From positions 806,001 to 870,000 of the forward strand of contig NZ_CAADFC020000016.1 of NCBI RefSeq assembly GCF_900696085.1: DNA of 64,000 nucleotides, written 5' to 3'. Every line of letters starts with the position of its first letter. Positions within the stretch are counted from its first letter, which is position 1. This stretch comes from Bradyrhizobium ivorense (GTDB lineage Bacteria; Pseudomonadota; Alphaproteobacteria; Rhizobiales; Xanthobacteraceae). The notes under the pieces were generated by a model. The model worked only from the letters and a program-made list of their open reading frames with translations, searched no databases and was not told where the DNA came from. This document shows, piece by piece, positions 7,882-16,381 of this stretch. The position numbers and the translations under genes were made by a program.

Positions 7882-9093
7882 TTGGACCTGAAGGAAGCGC
7901 GCATCGTGATCGTTGGAGCCGGACAGGCCGGCGCCCGGGCCGCCGAGGCATTGCGCGCAGCTGGCCATCACGGCCCGATCAGCCTGGTCGGCGAGGAAGA
8001 GCACCCTCCTTACGAGCGTCCGCAGCTCTCGAAGGCCGTTCTGATCGACAAGGAGCCCAATCCGACGCTCATACGGCAGGCGCAGGATTGGAGCGACCTC
8101 GAGGTCGCATTGCTCACTTCGTCCTCTGTGGTGGCGGCCGATGCACAGCGACGCGTTGTCGCCCTTGCGAACGGGCGTGAACTTTCATTCGACCGACTGC
8201 TGCTCGCGACCGGGACTCGCGTGCGGCGTTTGGCCGAGCTCGACAACGGCCCGCTTCCCGTTCGCTATCTGCGCAGCCTGGGGGATGCGCTCGCGCTCCG
8301 CCCGGAATTAAAGCCCGGACGAAGGATCGCCCTCGTTGGCGGCGGAGTCGTGGGCCTCGAAGTCGCATCCGCCGCGATCCGGCGTGGATGTCAGGTCACC
8401 ATCATCGAGAAGGCGGACAGCCTGCTGCCGCAGATCGGCTCCGGATCACTCGCCGATTACCTTCGTTCCCTTCATTCATCGAAAGGGGCGAGGATCGTCT
8501 GCGGCGCTGTTGCAAAGCGAACAATATCCGGCGGACTGGAACTGAACGATGGTCGCCTCATCCCGGCCGACCTCGCCCTGGTTGGCGTCGGAGTCGAGCC
8601 GGTCACCGAACTTGCCCTCCAATTGGGCCTTGATTCGCGACGCGGCATCCGCGTGACGTCGACTGGTGCCACCGCAATCGAAGGCATCTTTGCCGCGGGC
8701 GACGTCGCCGAGCAGTGGAGCCCGGGCCACGACCGCTGGATGCGCATCGAGAACTGGGCCAACGCGCAGAACCAGGCAATCGCCACGGCAAGATCGATGG
8801 CAGGAATTGAGACGGCTTACGGCGCGCCGCCGTGGTTCTGGTCCGACCAGTATGACGCCAACATCCAGATCGTCGGCAATCCAGCCGGTGGAGACGAGAT
8901 CGTCAGGGGGGACACCACCGACGGACGCTTTACCGTCGCCAGCGTCCGTGACGGCGAAGTCGTCGGCGGCATCGCCGTCAATTCCGCGCGGGACATGGCA
9001 GTGCTGCGCCGTCTCGTCGCCTCACGCAAGCGTGTTCGAAAAAGCGACCTCGAGAATCCGGCATTCGAACTCAAGCGCTTACTCGCTGCCTAG
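7882..9093 (+). CDS. Rieske dioxygenase ferredoxin reductase component
   Basis: A 403-aa FAD/NAD(P)H oxidoreductase of the BphA4/HcaD type. Residues 8-36 hold the FAD-binding GAGQAGARAAEALR fold and about 150-180 the NAD-binding GGGVVGLEVA. The FAD-contacting GIFAAGDVAEQW lies near residue 275. It should pass electrons from NADH to the Rieske ferredoxin at 11670-11993. The start is TTG, with AAGGGAG about 9 nt upstream. It is the first gene of the plus-strand arm and is followed after 16 bp by the dioxygenase alpha subunit. Confidence 0.92.
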   Translation: MDLKEARIVIVGAGQAGARAAEALRAAGHHGPISLVGEEEHPPYERPQLSKAVLIDKEPNPTLIRQAQDWSDLEVALLTSSSVVAADAQRRVVALANGRELSFDRLLLATGTRVRRLAELDNGPLPVRYLRSLGDALALRPELKPGRRIALVGGGVVGLEVASAAIRRGCQVTIIEKADSLLPQIGSGSLADYLRSLHSSKGARIVCGAVAKRTISGGLELNDGRLIPADLALVGVGVEPVTELALQLGLDSRRGIRVTSTGATAIEGIFAAGDVAEQWSPGHDRWMRIENWANAQNQAIATARSMAGIETAYGAPPWFWSDQYDANIQIVGNPAGGDEIVRGDTTDGRFTVASVRDGEVVGGIAVNSARDMAVLRRLVASRKRVRKSDLENPAFELKRLLAA

Positions 9094-9109
9094 GGAACAG
9101 GAAACCGCA

Positions 9110-10402
9110 ATGAACGCAGAACACCAACCCGCACTGCTCGTCGATCCGGCCCAGCGCATTTTCAAGGTTGCGCGCCGCAATTTTGTCGACCCCGAGATCT
9201 TCAAATCCGAGAAAGAGAAGATATTCGACCGCTCGTGGCTGTATCTCGGACATTCGTCCGAACTGCCGAAGCCAGGCGACTTCATTACCCGCAAAGTTGC
9301 CGGCCGCGGCATTTTGTTCACCCGAGACAGCAAGGGACAACTGCGCGCCCTGCTCAACACCTGCCCGCATCGCGGCGCTCAGGTGTGCCGCGAGCGTAAA
9401 GGCAACGCCAAATCGTTCCAGTGCTTTTATCACGGCTGGGTATTCGGGGCGGACGGCAAGCTCCGCAGCCAGCCCGGCGAGACGTCCTACCCGGAGGGCT
9501 TCAAGGGCCGCGACACCTCGAATATGCAGCCGGTGCCGCGCTTTGATACCTATCGCGACTTCAACTTCATTTCGTTCGATCCCAACATCATTCCGCTGGT
9601 CGACTATCTCGCCGGTGCGAAGGAATTCCTCGACGTCATCTGCGATCAGACCGATGCCGGAATGTCGATCGTCGCCGGCAGCCAGGAATATTCGATCCGG
9701 GCGAACTGGAAGCTTCTCACCGAGAACAGTATCGACGGCTATCATGCGGCAACCACTCATGCGACCTATTTTGATATCCTGATGAGCTCGACCGATAATC
9801 TCGCTTCCGGCATGGGCGGCGGCGGTTACGGCTACGATCTCGGCAGCGGCCATGCCGTTCTCGAATATGGCGCTCCCTGGGGACGTCCGGTCGCGCAATG
9901 GATTCCCGGGTGGGGAGAAACCGGAAAGTCGGAGATAACCCAGCTCTACGACAACCTGGTCAAGCGTCATGGCAAGGACCGCGCCGACCGGATCGCGCGG
10001 AAGAACCGCAATCTGTTCATCTTCCCGAACCTTGTCGTCAACGACATCATGGCGCTGACCGTGCGCACCTATTTCCCGATGGCCCCCGACTACATGGTGA
10101 TCAACGCCTGGGCGCTGGCGCCGAATAATGAATCGGCCTGGGCGCGAAAATATCGCCTCAACAACTTCCTCGAATTTCTCGGCCCGGGCGGCTTCGCGAC
10201 ACCCGACGACGCCGAGGCGCTGGAGCACTGCCAGCGCGGCTTCGAGAACTCGAAAGAGGCGCTCTGGAACGACATCTCGAAGGGGATGGGCAAGGACAAG
10301 GCGCATCACGACGACGAGCTGCAAATGCGCGCGTTCTGGACGCAGTGGAACAAGCAGATGTTCCCTGCCCCGGCGTCCGGCATCCAAGGCGTCGCGGCCT
10401 GA
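9110..10402 (+). CDS. Aromatic-ring-hydroxylating dioxygenase, alpha subunit
   Basis: The 430-aa catalytic subunit of a Rieske non-haem iron dioxygenase. The N-terminal Rieske [2Fe-2S] site is C85-x-H87 and C105-x2-H108 (CPHRGAQVC, CFYHGW). The mononuclear iron site is H212 and H217 within DGYHAATTH, with the bridging Asp at D209 and a late Asp ligand expected near the TPDDAE segment. Length is normal. The start at 9110 gives the typical N-terminus; the long open frame upstream overlaps the reductase out of frame. It should add O2 across an aromatic ring to give a cis-dihydrodiol. The ring substrate is not identified; together with the TetR regulator, a cumate-like or other aromatic-acid pathway is one possibility. 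Confidence 0.93.
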   Translation: MNAEHQPALLVDPAQRIFKVARRNFVDPEIFKSEKEKIFDRSWLYLGHSSELPKPGDFITRKVAGRGILFTRDSKGQLRALLNTCPHRGAQVCRERKGNAKSFQCFYHGWVFGADGKLRSQPGETSYPEGFKGRDTSNMQPVPRFDTYRDFNFISFDPNIIPLVDYLAGAKEFLDVICDQTDAGMSIVAGSQEYSIRANWKLLTENSIDGYHAATTHATYFDILMSSTDNLASGMGGGGYGYDLGSGHAVLEYGAPWGRPVAQWIPGWGETGKSEITQLYDNLVKRHGKDRADRIARKNRNLFIFPNLVVNDIMALTVRTYFPMAPDYMVINAWALAPNNESAWARKYRLNNFLEFLGPGGFATPDDAEALEHCQRGFENSKEALWNDISKGMGKDKAHHDDELQMRAFWTQWNKQMFPAPASGIQGVAA

Positions 10403-10412
10403 GGAGAACAAC

Positions 10413-10898
10413 ATGCAAGCCCCAAGCCGAAACGACGTGGAAGACTTCCTGTTCAACGAGGCTGAGTTGCTCGATCAATGGCGCCTGCCGGAATGGCTCA
10501 CGCTGTTCACGGACGATGCAAAGTACGAGGTACCCTGCACCGACCTCCCGACCAACGCCTCGTCGGACAGCAACCTGTTCTATATCGCCGACGATCGCAC
10601 CCGGCTCGGCGAGCGGGTCAAGCGGCTGATGAAACGGACGGCCCACGCCGAGTTTCCGCATTCGAAGACAAGCCGGATCGTTGGCAACGTCCGGATCCAG
10701 GCCAAACGCGAGGACGAGATCGACGTCAGTTGCGTCTTCCAGACACTCCGGACCAAGGACGGCGTCACCGATCTCTACTTCGGAACTAACAAGTATCGGC
10801 TTGCGCTCGATGGCGAGGGCCTCCGCATCCGCGAGAAGCGCTGCCTGCTCGCCGGAGACGGACTGCGTCCGAGCGGTCGTATCAGCATCGTTCTTTGA
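10413..10898 (+). CDS. Aromatic-ring-hydroxylating dioxygenase, beta subunit
   Basis: A 161-aa small subunit of the Rieske dioxygenase (BphA2-like, NTF2/SnoaL fold). It shows the LDQWRLPEWLTLFTDD segment near the N-terminus, the R(T/L)RLGERVKRLM region and the C-terminal IREKRCLL strand seen in these subunits. The start at 10413 follows GAGGAG with good spacing, 10 bp after the alpha stop. In this family it forms the alpha3beta3 hexamer and carries no metal site. Its presence shows that the oxygenase is of the two-subunit class. Confidence 0.92.
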   Translation: MQAPSRNDVEDFLFNEAELLDQWRLPEWLTLFTDDAKYEVPCTDLPTNASSDSNLFYIADDRTRLGERVKRLMKRTAHAEFPHSKTSRIVGNVRIQAKREDEIDVSCVFQTLRTKDGVTDLYFGTNKYRLALDGEGLRIREKRCLLAGDGLRPSGRISIVL

Positions 10899-10911
10899 GG
10901 CGGAGAACGAC

Positions 10912-11673
10912 ATGGTTCTCCGCTTCCAAGGACAATCCGTCGTGGTGACCGGTGCCGCCAGCGGCATCGGCGCGGTCATCGCCCGCCATTTCGCTGATGC
11001 CGGTGCACAGCTTGTGCTTTCGGATATCGACGAGGGGCGGCTTGGCGCCGTTGCCGATGACATCGCCGCGAGCGGCGCTAGGCGACCGGTCGTCAAAGCC
11101 GGCGACCTGTCCCGCGAAGACGTCGCCGGCGCCGTGATCAAGTCGGCGGTGGACAGCTTCGGGACGCTCGACATTCTCGTCAACAATGCCGGCGGCGGGA
11201 TCATCAAGCCGTTCCTGGACCACACGCCGGACACGCTACGGACGACCGTCGACCGCAATCTCTGGACTGCGCTCTGGTGCACCTGGCACGCCGTTCCGGT
11301 CATGAAGGCCCGGGGCTACGGCCGCATCGTCAATATCGGGGCCGATTCGGTCCGCAATGGGCTCTGGGATCACGCCGCCTATAACGCTGCCAAGGGAGGC
11401 GTGCATGCGATGGCGACCGGGTTGGCGCGCGAGTTTGCCAAGGACGGCATCACCGTGAACGTCGTCGCTCCCTGTATCGTCGATACGCCCCAGGTGCGGC
11501 AAGCTACCCTCAAGGCGCCGAAGGCGCTGCAACGCTTCATCGACGTCGTACCGATGGGGCGTGCGGCCGAGATGGACGAGGTGGCATCGATGGTTTGCTA
11601 TCTCGCATCGAAAGAGGCCTCGTTCGTCACCGGGCAGGTCATCAGCGTCAACGGCGGAAGCACCATGCTATGA
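10912..11673 (+). CDS. SDR-family cis-dihydrodiol dehydrogenase
   Basis: A 253-aa short-chain dehydrogenase. The cofactor-binding GAASGIG is at residues 14-20, NNAGGG at about 91-96, and the catalytic residues are S146, Y157 and K161 (YNAAK). The C-terminal SVNGGSTM is typical. It is most likely the enzyme that re-aromatises the cis-diol from the dioxygenase into a catechol for meta cleavage. The start follows GGCGGAGAACGAC, and its stop overlaps the ferredoxin start (ATGA). Confidence 0.88.
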   Translation: MVLRFQGQSVVVTGAASGIGAVIARHFADAGAQLVLSDIDEGRLGAVADDIAASGARRPVVKAGDLSREDVAGAVIKSAVDSFGTLDILVNNAGGGIIKPFLDHTPDTLRTTVDRNLWTALWCTWHAVPVMKARGYGRIVNIGADSVRNGLWDHAAYNAAKGGVHAMATGLAREFAKDGITVNVVAPCIVDTPQVRQATLKAPKALQRFIDVVPMGRAAEMDEVASMVCYLASKEASFVTGQVISVNGGSTML

Positions 11674-11993
11674 CGACCACGATCAACGGCATCCTCGTGG
11701 GCACGGTCCAGGACTTTCCCGAAGGTGAAATCCGTCCCGCCGCGATGCCGGACGGCACCAATCTTGCCATCTACAATGTGGGCGGGACGCTCTATGCGAC
11801 GGCGGACTTGTGCACCCACGGCGAGGCGTCGTTGTCCGAGGAAGGCATCCTGACCGGAAACATTGTCGAATGCCCCTGGCATTTTGGTACATTCGACGTC
11901 ACCAGCGGCGCGCCGACCGGCATGCCGTGCACGGTTCCATTGAAGACCTTTCCGGTCAAGGTGATAGAAGACAGCGTCTATGTCGAATTCTGA
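11670..11993 (+). CDS. Rieske-type ferredoxin of the dioxygenase system
   Basis: A 107-aa Rieske ferredoxin with C48-x-H50 (CTH) and C68-x2-H71 (CPWH), matching the BphA3/CmtAd class. It carries electrons from the reductase (7882-9093) to the oxygenase alpha subunit, completing a three-component dioxygenase. Its ATG overlaps the dehydrogenase stop by 4 bp, and its 3' end overlaps the TetR gene by 14 bp. Confidence 0.92.
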   Translation: MTTTINGILVGTVQDFPEGEIRPAAMPDGTNLAIYNVGGTLYATADLCTHGEASLSEEGILTGNIVECPWHFGTFDVTSGAPTGMPCTVPLKTFPVKVIEDSVYVEF

Positions 11994-12726
11994 AGACCCA
12001 AAACTCAATTCTCGCCGTGCCGCAGGCTCGTCGCGAACGCCCGCCCCCCGGCAGAAGCTGAGATCGCGCCGCGACAGCACCGCGGAGCCGAAATACGCGC
12101 CGCGGCGAACCCAGGCGGAGCGCAGCGAGACCACGCGCAAGCAGCTCATGGACGCAGCGGTCAAGCTGATACGTCAGAACGGCTTCGGCGGCTTGCGAAC
12201 CGTCGAAGTCGCCGACCTCGCCGGCGTTTCGCGCGGCGCGCTGATGCATCATTTCCCGAGCAAGCACGAGCTTGTGGTGGCCGTGCTGACCTATGTCAAC
12301 GAGGTCACGTTCACCCAGAGTACACGCCGTGCGCAATCGGCGCGACATGACGGCGGCGATCCGATCGACAGCATCATCAAGGACGCTCAGGACTTCTTCT
12401 TCGGCGACTACTTCTTCATCGAGCTCGCCATCGGCATGAGCGATGAAAGTACCCGGCGTCTCAAACGCGAGACCCAGCAGTTCGCCCGGCAGACCCGTTT
12501 CTCGATCGAGGCGACCTGGCTCGACACGCTGATATCATCGGGCATCCCGGAACAGCTCGCCAGAGATGTGCTTGCGCTCACGCTGAGCGTGGTGCGCGGC
12601 TTCTCGGTCAGAATGCTCATCGAGAACGATCCAGAGCGCTTCTCGCGCCTGCTCGCGGTCTGGCGCAAGATCGTGCGGCAGCACATCGAGGATTCGCTCC
12701 CCAAGCCATCGAGAAAGCGGACATGA
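11980..12726 (+). CDS. TetR-family transcriptional regulator
   Basis: A 248-aa TetR regulator with an unusually long basic N-terminal extension (about 45 residues) before the HTH. The HTH covers roughly residues 55-100 and includes LMDAAVKLIRQNGFGGLRT and VSRGALMHHFPSK. The C-terminal part is the ligand-binding domain. It lies inside the plus-strand arm, overlapping the ferredoxin upstream and the extradiol gene downstream (ATGA), so it is co-transcribed with what it likely controls. The expected target is the divergent promoter at 7713-7881, and the inducer is probably a pathway aromatic. Both are inferred. Confidence 0.88.
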   Translation: MSNSEDPKLNSRRAAGSSRTPAPRQKLRSRRDSTAEPKYAPRRTQAERSETTRKQLMDAAVKLIRQNGFGGLRTVEVADLAGVSRGALMHHFPSKHELVVAVLTYVNEVTFTQSTRRAQSARHDGGDPIDSIIKDAQDFFFGDYFFIELAIGMSDESTRRLKRETQQFARQTRFSIEATWLDTLISSGIPEQLARDVLALTLSVVRGFSVRMLIENDPERFSRLLAVWRKIVRQHIEDSLPKPSRKRT

Positions 12727-13610
12727 CGGGCCGGAATTCGACCGAGAGAGCGCCACAGAGCCCGCTGATCGCGCTCTGCTACGTCAGGCTCGCAGTCCGT
12801 GAGCCGCTCGCGGCGGCGACTTTCGCAACCGACATTCTCGGCCTGCAACCGGTGCCGGACAAGCAAGCCCTGTTCCGGTCGGACGATCGTTATCACACGC
12901 TGTCGCTGGTACCGGAGCCGACGGCGTCGTCAATCGGGATCGAGGTATCCGACGAAGCCGCCCTCGAGCGCATCGAACAAGCGCTGCAGACGGACGGTTT
13001 CATCGTGCGCCGGAGCAACCGGGACGAATCCAGGCAGCGCTTTGTGCGCGACGCGGTCATCGCGCAAGACGCCAGCGGCAACGAGATCGATTTGGTGTTG
13101 CGGCCCGCACAAAGCGGCCGACGTTATTTTCCGAGCCGCGACGCGGGCATCACCGGATTGCAGGGCGTCGGACTGCGGAGCACCCGGTTGAAGGACGACC
13201 AGCGCTTCTGGACCTCGATCCTCGGTGCCCGGATCAGCGACTGGGCCGGCGACGTCACATATCTCGGGATCGACCGAAAACACCACCGCGTTGCGCTCTA
13301 CCCGTCCGACCGCGCGGGGATTCTCTACGTCAGCTACGGCGTCGAGAGCCTGGATGCGGTCATGCAGAGCCACTATTTCGTGCAAGAACGTCAGATCAGG
13401 GTTCTGCATGGCCCCGGACGCGAGCCAGCATCGGGACAGATCTTCCTGAGGTTCGAAGGACCCGAGGGGCACGTCTTCTCATACACCCACGGCCTCAACG
13501 ACATCGAACCCGGTCATCACCCTCGGCAGTTTTCAGCGCATCCCACCTCGCTCTGCGAGTGGGGCAGCCAATGCCAAGGCATCCCCGAACTGCAGCCGGC
13601 CGACCACTGA
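12723..13610 (+). CDS. Extradiol-dioxygenase-like protein lacking two metal ligands
   Basis: A 295-aa two-domain vicinal-oxygen-chelate protein of the BphC-like extradiol family, clearly paralogous to the next gene. Aligning them through DAGITG shows that the first iron-ligand His (H140 in the neighbour) is replaced by G148. The Glu ligand (E245 in the neighbour, VFEYSVG) is replaced by S253 (VFSYTHG). The middle His (HHRVAL, H188) is kept. Also missing is the His in the neighbour's HINHQV segment. An active iron site is therefore unlikely. Possible roles are a structural partner, a ligand-binding or regulatory protein, or decay without frameshift. It overlaps the TetR gene by 4 bp. Confidence 0.85.
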   Translation: MTGRNSTERAPQSPLIALCYVRLAVREPLAAATFATDILGLQPVPDKQALFRSDDRYHTLSLVPEPTASSIGIEVSDEAALERIEQALQTDGFIVRRSNRDESRQRFVRDAVIAQDASGNEIDLVLRPAQSGRRYFPSRDAGITGLQGVGLRSTRLKDDQRFWTSILGARISDWAGDVTYLGIDRKHHRVALYPSDRAGILYVSYGVESLDAVMQSHYFVQERQIRVLHGPGREPASGQIFLRFEGPEGHVFSYTHGLNDIEPGHHPRQFSAHPTSLCEWGSQCQGIPELQPADH

Positions 13611-13637
13611 TCAACGCCGAAAACAATGGAGGCGCAC

Positions 13638-14486
13638 ATGATTGAATTGCGGGATCTCGCCTACGTAAGGCTGGGCGCCTCCAACCTCGAGGACGCGCAA
13701 AGCTTTGCCACCAAAAGCCTTGGCCTTCAGGTCGGTGAACAGGCGAAGCAAGCGCTCTATCTCCGCTCCGACGATCGGGCGCACACGCTCTGCTATTTCG
13801 AGGGCGATCCGCAGGACCAAACAGTTGCCTTCGAGATCGCCGACCAGGACAAGCTCAATGCCGCGGGCGCCACACTCGACGCGCTTGGTCATGCCGTGCA
13901 TGCCGGTACACCGGATGAATGCGCGCTCCGCAAGGTCAAAGCGTTCATCGGCTTCAAGGATCCGACCGGCAACCAGATCGAACTCGTCGTGCGCCCCGAA
14001 CGCAACGGCAAGCGATATTTTGCCACGCGCGATGCCGGCATCACCGGCTTCAGCCATGTCGGTCTCTTTACGACTGATCCGTTGCGCGACGAGCTGTTCT
14101 GGACCCAGGTCTGCAATGCCCGCGTCAGTGACCGCATCGGCGATATCGCGTTGATGCGGGTCAACGCCATCCACCATACCGTGGCGCTGGCGCCGGGACG
14201 CGGCCCCGGCGTGCATCACATCAACCATCAGGTCGAGAGCAATGACGATGTCTTGCGTTCGTACTATCATTTGTCAGGTCAGCGCGTTCCGATCGTCTTC
14301 GGTCCGGGTCGTCACCCAACCTCCGGAGCGCGGTTTCTGTATTTTCAGGGACCGGACGCAATGGTGTTCGAATATTCCGTCGGTGTCGATGAAATCGAGG
14401 ACGAAGAAGGACACCGACCCCGACAATTCGGCTTCGAACCGTCAAGCCTCTGCATGTGGGGTGCAAGGTCCGGCCGCCCCCGTTAG
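13638..14486 (+). CDS. Extradiol ring-cleavage dioxygenase (BphC-like)
   Basis: A 282-aa two-domain type I extradiol dioxygenase. The 2-His-1-carboxylate iron site is intact: H140 (GFSHVGL), H180 (AIHHTVAL) and E245 (VFEYSVG). The second-shell His of HINHQV is also present. It should open a catechol next to its hydroxyls to give the substrate of the hydrolase at 3840-4649. I moved the start to 13638, because GGAGG ends 6 nt before that ATG; an earlier ATG lies at 13626. It is the last gene of the plus-strand arm and the only one of the two paralogues with a complete active site. Confidence 0.92.
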   Translation: MIELRDLAYVRLGASNLEDAQSFATKSLGLQVGEQAKQALYLRSDDRAHTLCYFEGDPQDQTVAFEIADQDKLNAAGATLDALGHAVHAGTPDECALRKVKAFIGFKDPTGNQIELVVRPERNGKRYFATRDAGITGFSHVGLFTTDPLRDELFWTQVCNARVSDRIGDIALMRVNAIHHTVALAPGRGPGVHHINHQVESNDDVLRSYYHLSGQRVPIVFGPGRHPTSGARFLYFQGPDAMVFEYSVGVDEIEDEEGHRPRQFGFEPSSLCMWGARSGRPR

Positions 14487-14745
14487 GCGAAGTCGGCTCT
14501 CGGCACCAGAGGAGACTTTGATATAGCCATGCTCAACTTCCGCCGCCGACAGAACCCGAAGCTGGCGGAATGAAACACGACCGGTGGGGGAATGGTTGAA
14601 CGGTCCCCCGACCGTCCGGGTCGGTGCAGACTATACTTGCGAAACCCTTTGCAGTCCGCTGCTATCAGTCGTCTCGAACGCACTGGCCGATACCGGATTG
14701 CGGGCGGGGATTTACTTCCTCGGTCTGGGCGTGGAGTGTCGTTCC

Positions 14746-15354
14746 TCAGCCACTGACGGACCAAACGCGCAGGATATCGGCCGTGGACGCCACCTCGATC
14801 TGGATGCTGAACCGTTCGGCATAAAGCTGCAACAGCGCGTCATGACTTTGGTCGGATGAACTGCACAGCGCGTCCTCGACCACGATCACCCGATATCCGA
14901 TATCGATTGCCGCCAACACAGTGGCGAGTACGCAAACGTCGGTCTCCCCGCCCGAAACAATGAGCGCATCGACCCCGTGTGCATCCAGATGAGCTTGCAG
15001 ACGTCCGTTGCCGAATGCGCTGTAGATCTGCCGATCGAAAACGACGGCTGGCGGCACACAGGTGGCGAGTGCCGGTACGAGCTCTATCAGTTCCGGATCA
15101 AGCCGCTCACGGGTTACGCATTCCCATTTTTCATAGTAGGCGCGCCATATCCCTCGCGCGTCATGCTTTGAGCGCGGTGGAATAAAACGCGTGAACAGGG
15201 TACGTTCAGGCGCATGCCGCGCCAATTCGACGATACGCGGCAGCACGCGGCTCATCCAAGGCGTTGCCCAGGGCGCTGCTGGCTCGAACAGCCGCTGCAT
15301 ATCGATGCACAGGTGCACCGCCCGGGGACCGGGTGGGCTGAGAAGCTGTCCCAT
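14746..15354 (-). CDS. Isochorismatase-family cysteine hydrolase
   Basis: A 202-aa cysteine hydrolase of the isochorismatase/nicotinamidase superfamily. The catalytic Asp is in CIDMQRLF near the N-terminus and the nucleophile in GETDVCV. The SAF segment that normally follows the catalytic Lys reads DRQIYSAF, so Arg seems to stand where Lys is usual. The ATG at 15354 has AGGAA upstream and gives the normal length. It stands alone between the aromatic cluster and the stress genes. The substrate is unknown, and activity is uncertain if the Lys is truly lost. Confidence 0.8.
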   Translation of the reverse strand: MGQLLSPPGPRAVHLCIDMQRLFEPAAPWATPWMSRVLPRIVELARHAPERTLFTRFIPPRSKHDARGIWRAYYEKWECVTRERLDPELIELVPALATCVPPAVVFDRQIYSAFGNGRLQAHLDAHGVDALIVSGGETDVCVLATVLAAIDIGYRVIVVEDALCSSSDQSHDALLQLYAERFSIQIEVASTADILRVWSVSG

Positions 15355-15453
15355 CGCTGATTCCTGCTCGCGCCGACCGGATGCTGTCACACGCAAGATC
15401 AGCCGTTCAGGCCACAAGAGGCCCCACGGTATGGAGCCCGCGGCACGGCCGGT

Positions 15454-15657
15454 TCACCATTTCTGGCGGCTGTACCAGTCGTTCACTTCCTTCGCGGCCT
15501 GATCCTTGGCATAGCCGTAGCGCTGCTGCAGGCGGCCTTCAAGCTGATCCTGCTTGCCGGCGATCACATCGAGGTCGTCGTCGGTCAGCTTGCCCCACTG
15601 CTCCTTGACCTTGCCCTTGACCTGCTTCCAGTTGCCTTCGACACGATTCCAATCCAT
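15454..15657 (-). CDS. CsbD-family stress protein
   Basis: A 67-aa hydrophilic CsbD-like protein beginning MDWNRVEGNWKQVKGKVKEQ, the family signature, and ending in YGYAKDQAAKEV-DWY. CsbD proteins are small general-stress proteins of unknown mechanism. The start at 15657 follows AAGGGAGAACCGCG; the longer open frame upstream is not family sequence. Neighbouring stress genes and GGAAC-type promoter elements suggest control by an EcfG-type sigma factor. Confidence 0.88.
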   Translation of the reverse strand: MDWNRVEGNWKQVKGKVKEQWGKLTDDDLDVIAGKQDQLEGRLQQRYGYAKDQAAKEVNDWYSRQKW

Positions 15658-15818
15658 CGCGGTTCTCCCTTGAACGATGAGACCGACCAACCGGCCGGCC
15701 GAGACTTCGTTCCGTAATCGCCTTGCGGCAAGACTTCGCAATCCGGCAAAACCCCATCGCCGTGCGCGTGACGGCGCGACGGCCGACGAGGCGCTTTGCC
15801 GCGCGTTGATCCGGGATA

Positions 15819-15843
15819 GGAACTTGCCTTCTGCACTCGTGTT
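15819..15843 (+). promoter_or_regulatory. Candidate EcfG-type promoter, one mismatch
   Basis: GGAAC (15819-15823), 16 nt, then TGTT (15840-15843), against the consensus GGAAC-N16-CGTT used by EcfG sigma factors in alphaproteobacteria. It lies 39 bp before the ferritin-like gene at 15882. Confidence 0.45.
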
Positions 15844-15881
15844 GGCAGTCCGAACTATTCACCCAACTGACGGAGCGACCA

Positions 15882-16370
15882 ATGCCGGACAAAGATCTCA
15901 GCGCCCTCTTCCTCGATACCCTCAAGGACATCTATTACGCGGAAAAGCAGATCCTCAAGGCATTGCCGCGAATGGCCAAGGCCGCCGAGTCCGACGATCT
16001 CCGCGCCGCCTTTGAGAAGCATCATGACGAGACCGAAGGACAGATCGAGCGGCTCGAGCAGATCTTCGAGCTGATTGGCAAGCCGGCGCGCGGCAAGAAG
16101 TGCGACGCGATCGAGGGCATCATCGATGAAGGCAAGGAGATCATGGAGGAGTATGCCGACACGCCGGCGCTTGATGCGGGCCTGCTCTCGGCGGCCCAGG
16201 CGGTCGAGCATTACGAAATCGCCCGTTACGGCACCTTGAAGGCATGGGCGGACCGGCTCAGCATGAAGGATGCCGTCAAGCTCATCGACCAGACCCTGGC
16301 CGAGGAAAAGAAGACGGATGAGGCGCTCACCAAGCTCGCTGTCAGCGCCATCAACGCCGAAGCCGCCTGA
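15882..16370 (+). CDS. YciE/DUF892-type ferritin-like protein
   Basis: A 162-aa all-helical protein of the DUF892 (YciE/YciF) ferritin-like family. It has the opening LFLDTLKDIYYAEKQILKALP, a middle EKHHDET-EGQIERLEQIF helix and a late AVEHYEIARYGTL helix that bring Glu and His residues together for a di-metal site. It is linked to stress responses. It begins 12 nt after GGAG. A likely stress promoter lies just upstream, and a DUF4142 gene follows after 11 bp. Confidence 0.88.
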   Translation: MPDKDLSALFLDTLKDIYYAEKQILKALPRMAKAAESDDLRAAFEKHHDETEGQIERLEQIFELIGKPARGKKCDAIEGIIDEGKEIMEEYADTPALDAGLLSAAQAVEHYEIARYGTLKAWADRLSMKDAVKLIDQTLAEEKKTDEALTKLAVSAINAEAA

Positions 16371-16381
16371 GGACACGAGCG

